Below are positions 17,469 through 29,555 of a stretch of 64,000 bases of DNA, piece after piece (position 1 is the stretch's first letter; each line of letters starts with the position of its first letter). The translations under genes and the position numbers were made by a program. Below the pieces are notes generated by a model that was not told where the DNA came from, ran no database searches, and saw only the letters and a list, made by a program, of their open reading frames with translations. Source of the stretch: Roseateles koreensis (GTDB taxonomy: Bacteria > Pseudomonadota > Gammaproteobacteria > Burkholderiales > Burkholderiaceae_C); NCBI RefSeq assembly GCF_028595305.1, contig NZ_JAQQXS010000010.1, positions 62,001 to 126,000 of the forward strand, written 5' to 3'.

Positions 17469-17828
17469 GTGCAGATCAATGACGTGCGTCCCGAATCCTT
17501 CGTCAAGCAGTTCCGCTGCGATCGCTGTGACCTCTTGGCAGAGCTCGGCGAGGCCGAGTTCCAGGAATTCGTCAGCATCGACTTGAAGGCTGGCTACGGC
17601 TCCATTTTTGGTGACGGTAACGACGTTCAGATCGACTTGTGCCAGCACTGTTTGAAGACCTCGCTGGGACCTTGGCTGCGGGTGAGCAACACGGCAACAA
17701 GGCAGGCGCTACTTGAAGATCGACTGCGCCGGTTCGATGCGGCTCGACATGGTGGTGAGTTTCCGACGGCTGCGGACCTTTCAGTGCCGGCGTCCATGTC
17801 GAAGGCCGAGGATGGCCTCGAACATTAA
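17469..17828 (+). CDS. Small putative zinc-binding protein
   Basis: A ~119-residue protein with two Cys pairs, FRCDRCDLL near the start and IDLCQHCLKT about 45 residues later, separated by FQEFVSIDLKAGYGSIFGDG. This spacing fits a zinc ribbon or knuckle. The end is polar and probably disordered. The GTG at 17469 has GGAG five bases upstream, and the conserved-looking part begins right after it; upstream in-frame starts add residues of poor quality. It is divergent from the YggL fusion and reads the same way as the SNase-like gene. Function unknown. Confidence 0.6.
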   Translation: MQINDVRPESFVKQFRCDRCDLLAELGEAEFQEFVSIDLKAGYGSIFGDGNDVQIDLCQHCLKTSLGPWLRVSNTATRQALLEDRLRRFDAARHGGEFPTAADLSVPASMSKAEDGLEH

Positions 17829-17889
17829 TGGGGTGAAGCGTTGACCTGTGCTGCAGCAATGCCCCTTCACACCGATCAAAGGAGACGCG

Positions 17890-18663
17890 ATGTTTGAGCT
17901 TGCCGTTCGGGCTGCGTTGCCTTACGTGCTAGCGCTTGGACTCGTTGGGCCGGCATGGGCTGACACAACGGTTCGCGGCCAAGTCCTCAGCGTGTCGGGC
18001 GGTGACGTCATCACGCTGGTCGACGCACGGCATCGCGAGCACAGATTGCAACTGGCGTTCATCGACACGCCCGAACTTGGGCAACCCTTTGGCGACGAAG
18101 CGCAATCGGCGCTCGCGGCGTTGGTGCTCGGCCGAGAAGTCACCGCAAGTCTGCGTGGCAAAGGTGAGGACGGGACTATCCAGGCCGAAGTGATCGAGCC
18201 GCATGGGAACCTGGTGAATTTGGAACTAGTGAGGCGCGGGCTGGCATGGCACGACTACTTCGACGCGCAAGGCAAGTCGGAGCGAGACCAGTACGAAGCG
18301 GCACTGAAGGCCGCACAACAAGCACGGCAAGGCATGTGGGCGCTGGATCGACTCGAACCGCCTCGCGACTACCGCGCCCGGGCCAGCCAAGTCATGCGCT
18401 GGTGGTTCTATGCCGTGTTCGCTCTCGCCGGGTTCACCCTGCTGGGCCTCATCTTTACGATTTACGACAAACGAATCGCGGCCTGGCTCGACCGGCAGGA
18501 CGAACTCACGAAGTCGTCCGCCGAGGCCTATCGCCTGGCACGGATCCAGTCTGAAGCAGAGGCGGCGGAAAGAGAGAAGACCAGAGACATCGCCAACCGG
18601 GAAATGGATCGGCTTGCTGCGATTCGCCATGCATCGGCGCAGCAAGGCAAAGACCACTCCTAG
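17890..18663 (+). CDS. Membrane-anchored SNase-like (thermonuclease) protein
   Basis: A 257-residue protein: signal peptide (residues 1-20, ending AWA), a staphylococcal-nuclease fold (~24-155), a membrane span (~174-196) and a charged coiled-coil tail (~200-257). The domain has VSGGDVITLVD, HRLQLAFIDTPELGQPFG and LVNLELVRRGLAW. The metal Asp, first Arg and Glu (DTPE) are kept. In contrast, the first Asp of D-G-D is Gly, and the second catalytic Arg (Arg87 in the nuclease, in YGRGLA) appears as Ile in EDGTIQAEV, so activity may be weak or lost. The ATG has AAAGGAG before it. The domain would face the periplasm, a place to meet incoming DNA. Confidence 0.8.
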   Translation: MFELAVRAALPYVLALGLVGPAWADTTVRGQVLSVSGGDVITLVDARHREHRLQLAFIDTPELGQPFGDEAQSALAALVLGREVTASLRGKGEDGTIQAEVIEPHGNLVNLELVRRGLAWHDYFDAQGKSERDQYEAALKAAQQARQGMWALDRLEPPRDYRARASQVMRWWFYAVFALAGFTLLGLIFTIYDKRIAAWLDRQDELTKSSAEAYRLARIQSEAEAAEREKTRDIANREMDRLAAIRHASAQQGKDHS

Positions 18664-18696
18664 GACGTGAGTGAGCGCGCTGCGCGAAAAGACTCC

Positions 18697-18711
18697 CCGC
18701 CTAGCAGGCGG
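18697..18711. terminator. Short hairpin between convergent genes
   Basis: CCGCC-TAGCA-GGCGG in the 60-bp gap between the SNase-like gene and the CBASS cyclase gene, which end toward each other. No T-run; weak support. Confidence 0.25.
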
Positions 18712-18723
18712 CAACCAAGGCAG

Positions 18724-19617
18724 CTACCACTTGTTCCACAGATCAACTGCAGCCTCAACGAAAGCATCGCATTTCGCCTGAGGCCAACATGTGTGATAGC
18801 CGTCGCGCAGCAGATAGTACTGCTCGTTCGCGCACACCAGATCGACCTTCTTAGCCTCCTGGCGATACCAGTTCAAAGTGTTGGCGACGCAGTCTTGGTA
18901 GCTTGATGTGAGCTTGTCGTTCGGCACGTTGTACAGAAGGCCTTCGACGTAGTACGACGGCGCGACACCGGCCTTGATCAGTCCATCATCGACCATCCTG
19001 CTGCGCATGTTCTTGAACACACGCGCCATGGGTTTCAGCCACTTGGAAGACGCCTGGTGCTTTGCGGTCAGATTCGCTGAATGCAACTTCGGGTAATTCG
19101 CGATGCGCTCGCCTGCAGCGTTGAAGAAGCAGATGCCCTCGACGTACGTTGAGTCGGATGTCGACCGGAACTTGGAGTAGCGGCGGAACTGCGTTGCCAC
19201 AATGACGTCAGATTTCCGGCGCGATCCGTTGGCATCGATGGCAATGGCCTTGTCCCCAGCCTTGACCGCCGATCCGTACTGTGCCGTCAGCACCGACAGT
19301 ACGTCGCGCTTGAAGTCGACGTGCGTGTAGGTCGCGTCGCTGAAGGCCTGCTTATGGGCGGCCTTATCCTCTTCCGGCAGGTCGTCGAGATCACTGAAGA
19401 AACAGTCATCGAGACGAATGACCAGATCCACGTCGCTCTCGGCATAGATGTTGGTGTCGTTGCCGTAGGAGCCTTGGAGGAACACCTTGAAGCTCTTGCC
19501 GGCGTAGGGCGTTGTGTTCGCCTCCAGGACGTTTTTGATCGTGTTGTAGGTGTTGCTCGATTGGGTGATGGAGCCCTGGTGCGACCACGTTTCGAGTTGT
19601 GATTCTGGTATTGGCAT
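18724..19617 (-). CDS. CBASS CD-NTase (cyclic oligonucleotide synthase)
   Basis: A 297-residue nucleotidyltransferase of the cGAS/DncV-like fold. The active site reads [20 protein letters not shown], with G-S at 49-50, the two metal Asp at 62 and 64, and the third Asp in RRKSDVIVA (137). In CBASS such an enzyme makes a cyclic di- or trinucleotide on phage infection and this activates a cell-killing effector. The effector is plainly the patatin gene, which ends 12 bases upstream on the same strand. No Cap2/Cap3 or HORMA/TRIP13 genes are present, so this is a minimal type I system. Clade and product cannot be read by eye. Confidence 0.9.
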   Translation of the reverse strand: MPIPESQLETWSHQGSITQSSNTYNTIKNVLEANTTPYAGKSFKVFLQGSYGNDTNIYAESDVDLVIRLDDCFFSDLDDLPEEDKAAHKQAFSDATYTHVDFKRDVLSVLTAQYGSAVKAGDKAIAIDANGSRRKSDVIVATQFRRYSKFRSTSDSTYVEGICFFNAAGERIANYPKLHSANLTAKHQASSKWLKPMARVFKNMRSRMVDDGLIKAGVAPSYYVEGLLYNVPNDKLTSSYQDCVANTLNWYRQEAKKVDLVCANEQYYLLRDGYHTCWPQAKCDAFVEAAVDLWNKW

Positions 19618-19629
19618 TTTTTCCCTTGT

Positions 19630-20574
19630 CTACATCAAGTACTCGCGGAGCTGCTTCTCTCGCGAGGAGAACGACTCACGTCCGCGCTGGAACAGGACGC
19701 CCAGCTTCTTGAGATCGTGCTCAAGCAGGTCAGTGGCCATCTCGGGCGTGACGTAGGAGTCGGAGATCCGGATGGTCGGCACGTCATGAAACAGGATCTG
19801 ACGCAACTGATCCATGGACTGCGTATTGATCTCAAGGGTCTTCTGCAGCAACTGGACGCTGACAAGGTACTTCTTCGCCAGCCGCATCAGCAGGCCCGGC
19901 TTCGGGTCTGGGTAAATGCCTACGCCCACGCTGACCAGTCGGATGTCTTTGCGCTCGCGTTTGAGCGCCTGCACAGCATCTGCAATCGCATACAGCGTCG
20001 GGTTGTTCGCGCAGTAGCCGCCGTCGATCAGCTCAATATCTTCGCCCATTGAGGTCCGGACGATCGTGCGCTCGAAGAAGGGATAAGCCGAGCAGGACGC
20101 CTTAACGGCGTCAGCGATGCTCACGCCGAAGCCGGGAACGAATGTGCCGATCCGACCATGAGCCTGCGCAACGCTGCCCTTGAAAATCATCGGGCGCTCG
20201 GTCAGCCACTTGGCGGTGACGATTCCGATGCCGGTCTTCACGTCGCTGAAGGTCGCGTCGCCGAAGACTTCGCTCGCCAACTTCTTCAACGCCGCCGACC
20301 TGGCCGAAGCCTTCTTCTGCGACATCACGGCGGGCACATGCTTGCGATATAGCTCGAGGATGGAGTCGACGCTATGGCCGAGCGCTATCAGTGACGCGAT
20401 GATCGCGCCGGTGCTCGTGCCGAAAACCAGGTCAAACCTCTGGTGCAGCGGGCAGCCGATCATGGCCTCGACCTCCTTCAACACTCCCAAGGTGTAGAAG
20501 CCCTTAGCCCCGCCTCCATCCAGCGTCAGAACCCGCAATGGCGCCGGAGCCGATTCGTCGTGTTGCTCTGTCAT
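19630..20574 (-). CDS. Patatin-like phospholipase, CBASS effector (CapV-like)
   Basis: A 314-residue patatin. The oxyanion segment TLDGGGAKGFYTLGVL (~18-32), the nucleophile in FGTSTGAI (Ser 54) and the partner Asp in IDGGYCANN (~196) form a complete catalytic dyad. In CBASS, CapV-type patatins are switched on by the cyclic nucleotide and degrade the inner membrane, stopping phage growth by killing the cell. It is the first gene of the pair with the CD-NTase. About 64 bp separate it from the YgjP-like gene, which belongs to the restriction operon reading the same way, so a promoter may lie there or it may be read through. Confidence 0.9.
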   Translation of the reverse strand: MTEQHDESAPAPLRVLTLDGGGAKGFYTLGVLKEVEAMIGCPLHQRFDLVFGTSTGAIIASLIALGHSVDSILELYRKHVPAVMSQKKASARSAALKKLASEVFGDATFSDVKTGIGIVTAKWLTERPMIFKGSVAQAHGRIGTFVPGFGVSIADAVKASCSAYPFFERTIVRTSMGEDIELIDGGYCANNPTLYAIADAVQALKRERKDIRLVSVGVGIYPDPKPGLLMRLAKKYLVSVQLLQKTLEINTQSMDQLRQILFHDVPTIRISDSYVTPEMATDLLEHDLKKLGVLFQRGRESFSSREKQLREYLM

Positions 20575-20638
20575 TTATTGATGCCCTCCCTCGGGCTGAT
20601 TGACGTTGATCTCACACCTTTGCTGTCCGGGGTCTTCG

Positions 20639-20994
20639 TCACGCACCACCCGCTTTCTTTGCCGCACGGACGTCGGCAGTACCAGGGCGCGTATGCCGGA
20701 TGCGACGCTGTTCCATTCCTTGCCAACCAGGGACGTAGGCGCTCATCAGTGCCTTGAATACCCGCCCATGCGTCGACAGCCTCAGGTGCAGCAATTCGTG
20801 AACGATCACATAGTCCTGAAACCGCTGGTCCTGCTCAGCAAGATCGTTGGCCAGGGTCACGGTACCCGCCGAAGAACAAGACCCCCACTTCTTGCGCATT
20901 TCTTGGACGCGGATGACCTTCGGATTCACTCGGAGTCTCGTGGCCCAGCCGAGTGTTCGGCGCTTGAGATCCTGGATAGGAAATAGCGAAGACT

Positions 20995-20998
<4 letters not shown>
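20639..20998 (-). CDS. YgjP/SprT-like M48-type metallopeptidase domain protein
   Basis: A 119-residue protein with [20 protein letters not shown] and [16 protein letters not shown], the zinc motif H-E-x-x-H of the YgjP (DUF45) family. It lacks the longer N-terminal part of E. coli YgjP, so it is a short form. Its ATG overlaps the hsdR stop (ATGA), and in other bacteria short YgjP-like genes are often found next to type I restriction genes. It may help turn over the restriction complex, like ClpXP relief, but this is only inference. Confidence 0.8.
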
Positions 20999-23933
<2,935 letters not shown>

Positions 23934-23937
<4 letters not shown>

Positions 23938-25135
23938 GCGGTGGCCTCCTCGGAGATGACTGCAGCGCGGTAAAGCGCCGAAAGATCCAGCTCGTCGACC
24001 GCGATCTCGCCGGTCATCAGCTTGTGGAGCAGGGCTTTGAAGAGCGCCTCTTGTACTGCGCGCTTCTGCTGATGCAGGTCGATCTTGCGGTCGATGGCGT
24101 TGAGGATGGCGACTATCTCGTTCTGTTCGGTCTTGTCAGCGGGGAACGCCACTGGCAGGTCTCGCACAATGTCTAGATTCAAGTTCTGTTGCTGGCCACC
24201 ATGCGCGAGTTGGCGAATGGCGCTGTAGCGCGATACGAGGTAGTGGTACAGGTACTTTCCCTCGATGCGGTCGTCACTAGCCCGAATCGCTGCGCATGCC
24301 TGGTTGCAGGCCGCATCGATTCCCAAGATGGCGACCCTTCCTCGCGTCACGCCCTGGCCGTACATGGCTAGCAGTAGTGTTCCTGCCGGAAGGAGTTTTG
24401 CGGCCGACTCGGCCAAGCCCGCAGGAGTAATGTGTTCTTCTGTTTTTTCGATCACGCAGTAGTCCACTTCGGCCGTCTTGACCCAAGGGATTTTTCCGCC
24501 TACCCAATAAGCCGGGTTACTACGCGATGGAGTGCCGCCGGAAGCCACGGAATGGTGGGCACGCAGCGGTTCGACGACCCAGCTTTCCGGAATGGGGCCA
24601 AGGTCAGTTTCCTTCTGCGGCTCCGCGCGCAGGCCACGCATGAACAACTCGCGCATCGCTGCCTGCTTGAGGTCCTGCGCATGAGCGAGAGCTTCGGTTT
24701 CAAGCCGCACGCCGTTCTCAAGGCTGTCCAGTACTCGAGCGATGTCGTCCTGCTCATCCCGAGAGGGCCAACTGACCGAAATGGAATAGGCGTCTTCCCG
24801 GTTCAGGCCCGGAACTGCACTATGGCTATTCAGCCCGGTAAGGTCGATGTGCCGAAGCAGGTGAAACAGAAAACGCCAATTGTGGTCACCCTTGTTCACG
24901 ACGTAGTAGGTCGTATCGATGGGCCAGAACGCATCGCTGGAGTAGACGATCTCTCCTACCGAGCCCTTTCTTCCCACGACTATCCCAGGGCCATCTACGC
25001 AAGCCTCGGCGTGGGTGCCCACAAGACCGTTTGAACCGAACACGCCGTAGACCCCGGGATGTCGAGAGTGCGCGGGAAGCGCCCTCCCGTAGGCGAGGTC
25101 AATTTCGTCGCCCAACGTGGTGCCTCGCCAATTGC

Positions 25136-25139
<4 letters not shown>
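23934..25139 (-). CDS. hsdS: Type I restriction specificity subunit S
   Basis: A 401-residue HsdS with two target recognition domains: the first reads [13 protein letters not shown] to the segment [21 protein letters not shown], whose long helix is the central conserved region. The second begins [13 protein letters not shown] and ends in the matching helix [19 protein letters not shown]. It recognises the bipartite DNA site for both methylation and cutting. It starts with GTG, in GTGA overlap with the hsdM stop. No second or inverted hsdS copy is present, so there is no sign of phase variation. Confidence 0.95.
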
Positions 25140-26968
<1,829 letters not shown>

Positions 26969-26970
26969 GT

Positions 26971-26993
26971 ATGCGATGTTTGCTATATCGCAT
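26971..26993 (-). promoter_or_regulatory. Inverted-repeat operator at the hsdM start
   Basis: On the minus strand ATGCGAT-ATAGCAAAC-ATCGCAT: 7-bp perfect arms, 9-base spacer, ending two bases before the hsdM ATG. Six bases upstream is TTGACA (26999-27004), a perfect -35 box; at 17 bp spacing it pairs only with a weak -10 (AAACAT), which would give an almost leaderless mRNA. A Cro-like HTH, from HsdM itself or from the 107-residue HTH protein next door, is the likely ligand. Confidence 0.55.
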
Positions 26994-27036
26994 AACTTTG
27001 TCAAGACCCCGGGAGCCTAGAAGACTAACTTTCGCA

Positions 27037-27360
27037 TCAGCGCCACTCCGGCGGGAGTTCCAGGCTGTCGTCGGCACCAGTCTCCTTCGGCCGGTAATGA
27101 GCCTCAGTCATCGCAGCATTGGTGTCAACGACCGCCGCCCTTACCTCCTCCGGCAGGACCCGAAGCAGTAGGTCACGAGTAATGACGTAGCCCAGCGCAT
27201 CCAAGAGCCTCAGTCGCGCCTGGAGCGGAAGCGCACGGCGCCCCACGCGAACGTGCGCCAGCATGGCCGGACTAATGTCCAACCGCTTCGCCAAAGCAAC
27301 ATCAGACAGCTTCGCCTGCTGCTTGAGCCCCTCAATTCGCTGTATCCACCAATCGTCCAT
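27037..27360 (-). CDS. Small HTH DNA-binding protein
   Basis: A 107-residue protein with an XRE-like helix-turn-helix (residues ~10-60): LKQQAKLSDVALAKRLDISP then AMLAHVRVGRRALP, followed by a helical tail and a disordered end. It is the first gene before hsdM, which starts 68 bp after its stop, and it is divergent from the recombinase operon. It is thus placed to control either the restriction operon, as C-proteins do, or the mobility genes. The ATG at 27360 has only a weak AGAG ribosome site. Confidence 0.72.
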   Translation of the reverse strand: MDDWWIQRIEGLKQQAKLSDVALAKRLDISPAMLAHVRVGRRALPLQARLRLLDALGYVITRDLLLRVLPEEVRAAVVDTNAAMTEAHYRPKETGADDSLELPPEWR

Positions 27361-27372
27361 GACTCTATGGTA

Positions 27373-27422
27373 TTGACAATCGTGCCTACTTTGGTGTTTA
27401 CTTCTGTAAATACATTAGTAAA
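27373..27422 (+). promoter_or_regulatory. Promoter and operator of the recombinase operon
   Basis: TTGACA (27373-27378) and, 18 bp later, TTTACT (27397-27402) form a fair sigma-70 promoter for the operon starting at 27440. The -10 is inside a perfect inverted repeat TTTAC-TTCT-GTAAA (27397-27410), and a third GTAAA is at 27418-27422. A protein bound here would block transcription. The 8-mer CTGTAAAT (27404-27411) also occurs at the island's left end (8708-8715), so one of the recombinases could be the repressor. Confidence 0.5.
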
Positions 27423-27439
27423 CGAACAACGAGCTTCAC

Positions 27440-29548
27440 ATGGTCAGACCGCGAACCACAAAGACCCTCCCCGTCACGAATTCGAAGGAAACCGCCACCG
27501 CTGCTCCAAGACTTGTAGCTCAGCGCAACGGACGAAAACTCGCATCGTTTGACACGATCCCGGGGCTCGACCGCACCTATCTGTCTAAAGTGGTCGAGGC
27601 GGTTGAGACGCACACCGAATCCCTCGCTTTCGACACCGCCAAATCGCGGGCAGACGCGACAAAAGCGGTTCTGACTTTCGCGAGCAGCGCCAGCATCCCC
27701 GAAGCGAAACGGGTCATCGCGGCACTGAACTCCGACAGCATCAGCTCAATCGATGCGGCAGTCGCCCATGCTGTAGAACTGGCTTATTGGGCGCAAATCA
27801 AGAAGGACTATCGCAGCGGATCCTCGACGCTTGCCGTCAAGATCGGTGAAACCAACCGCGCCCTATCCTGCCTGGCTTCTCGCGCACTCTGGCCACATAC
27901 GCTCGGCCTCCCACTCGAGCGGAGAGATGAAGAACAAACCGACGTCCGGCCAAGCCTTCTTGAGGCAATCGGGAATCAGAGCGACCGAGCAACGGACCTG
28001 AGGGGCCCAGAAGTACGCAAAGCTGCCGCACTGCGTGGTTTGCAGCGGCTGTCCATGCCATCACCCAAGGGCGACGCCGAACTCTCGGTGACTCTGCTCC
28101 GTGGGGAAAGCGAGTGCCTCGAAAGACTCAAGTCCGCTGCCAGATCCGTCTTTGATCGATCGTACATGGCTTGGCAGGCAATGCAGTCGCCGATTGCTGC
28201 CGCCCGAAATGCAGCCGACCCGGCTATGGACGAATGGTTTGCCGACTTCGTCAAGGCGGCCACCAAGGGAGGACGAGACCACATTCTTGAACGCCGGACT
28301 GCAAGCCTCTTCCCGACCACGGAAGAAGGCCTTGCGAAATTCCTCGCTCTGCTTGAGTCGACCTACATGGCCGGAGCGGCGTCGAGATTCCACTCTCTCA
28401 GCCCTGCCCTCCGCGCACAAGTCAACCTGAAGCTGAGGGCTGTGGCCTACCGAGTGCGGCCGGGTATGGCCGGGTTCGACCTGCCCGAGATGGACTCCCT
28501 CGAAGCACTCCGTGGACTGATGACGCCAAGCAGGTTGTGCGTCGGATCGACGGCGGTTCTGCTCATGCTGGAAACAGGGATGAACACATCGCCGCTGATC
28601 AGCCTTCCGTGGGAACAAGTGCTGCCCACCGATGATCCCCGTTGGCTCTCAATCGCAAACTGGAAGGAACGCGCAGGAGGATCATTGGTTGAGGAGGACC
28701 TCGCGGTCTCTCGCAACGACGAGCCCACCTCCGCCGGCGCCGCGCTGCTGAAGCTTCGCGAGATGGTCGGGCGTCACACTCAATTTGTGGGAAAGCCCAC
28801 CGCCGACAAACCCCTTGTCTTTGACCATGCAGCAGGTCACGTCGGAGAAGCTCCAACACCGTTCGTAGCGCCGATGACCAAGTCCTCTTTCAGGATTGCG
28901 TTTGACGCGATTTCCCTTTTGGCTTTCGGCAATCACCCAATCCCCGCACCGTCTGCCATCCGGCCCAGTCTACTGATGGTCCTGCGCGGACACTCCGCCA
29001 GCGTCCGAGAAGCCCAAGCGGCCGCCGGTCACAAGAACCCGAATACGACCAATAGGCACTACGCAGGTAACAAACGGGCGGCACACCATGCTGACCACAT
29101 GACCGCAATTCGGACCTTTCAGGAACGACTTGAACACGTCGCGATTCACAACTCTCAGTCCCAGCCAGCGGCGTCGGCAGATGGACTGAATGACGCCATC
29201 AAGACTGGTCTAGGCGTGCTCTGCATCCGCCCTGTTGATTCTGAAGAGCCCCCTATTCCGTCTGGATGCATGAGCCTGGAGGCATGTCCAAACTGCAAAA
29301 AGGTACGCCTGTCTACTGAAGCCGAAGACCTCGCCGATCTGCTTGCGTTCGGAGAACACCTCGCCACTCACGAGGCCTGGCTACAGACCCATCGTCCGGA
29401 AGCTTGGATGACCAGGTGGCTGTACTGGTCACTGCTTGTCAACGAGGTCAAGACTCGTGGAACACGCAGTGTTTGGGCACCCAAGCTACGTGAGGCCCAT
29501 GCCATCAACGCCTCTCGCCCAAAACCCAACTTTCCACCCCTTTGGTGA
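27440..29548 (+). CDS. Tyrosine-recombinase-like protein 1 (702 aa)
   Basis: First gene of the mobility operon. The C-terminal part has the tyrosine recombinase layout: LLMLETGMNTSPLISLPW (box I), SAIRPSLLMVLRGHSASVRE (box II), AAAGHKNPNTTNRHYAG with the H/W-box His and the Tyr. Box I carries Asn where the catalytic Arg (T-G-x-R) is expected, and box II has Ser in place of the His of H-x-x-R; Arg of box II and Tyr remain. It may therefore need help from a partner or be a structural subunit. Further on is a CMSLEACPNC cysteine pair. The N-terminal 330 residues are unrecognised. The ATG follows the promoter at 27373. Confidence 0.8.
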   Translation: MVRPRTTKTLPVTNSKETATAAPRLVAQRNGRKLASFDTIPGLDRTYLSKVVEAVETHTESLAFDTAKSRADATKAVLTFASSASIPEAKRVIAALNSDSISSIDAAVAHAVELAYWAQIKKDYRSGSSTLAVKIGETNRALSCLASRALWPHTLGLPLERRDEEQTDVRPSLLEAIGNQSDRATDLRGPEVRKAAALRGLQRLSMPSPKGDAELSVTLLRGESECLERLKSAARSVFDRSYMAWQAMQSPIAAARNAADPAMDEWFADFVKAATKGGRDHILERRTASLFPTTEEGLAKFLALLESTYMAGAASRFHSLSPALRAQVNLKLRAVAYRVRPGMAGFDLPEMDSLEALRGLMTPSRLCVGSTAVLLMLETGMNTSPLISLPWEQVLPTDDPRWLSIANWKERAGGSLVEEDLAVSRNDEPTSAGAALLKLREMVGRHTQFVGKPTADKPLVFDHAAGHVGEAPTPFVAPMTKSSFRIAFDAISLLAFGNHPIPAPSAIRPSLLMVLRGHSASVREAQAAAGHKNPNTTNRHYAGNKRAAHHADHMTAIRTFQERLEHVAIHNSQSQPAASADGLNDAIKTGLGVLCIRPVDSEEPPIPSGCMSLEACPNCKKVRLSTEAEDLADLLAFGEHLATHEAWLQTHRPEAWMTRWLYWSLLVNEVKTRGTRSVWAPKLREAHAINASRPKPNFPPLW

Positions 29549-29555
29549 TTCATTC

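Noticed and set aside
27004-27004. TTG at 27004 as start of hsdM
   Set aside because: It would put the operator inside the gene and TTGACA there is better explained as a -35 box; the HTH begins just after the ATG at 26968.
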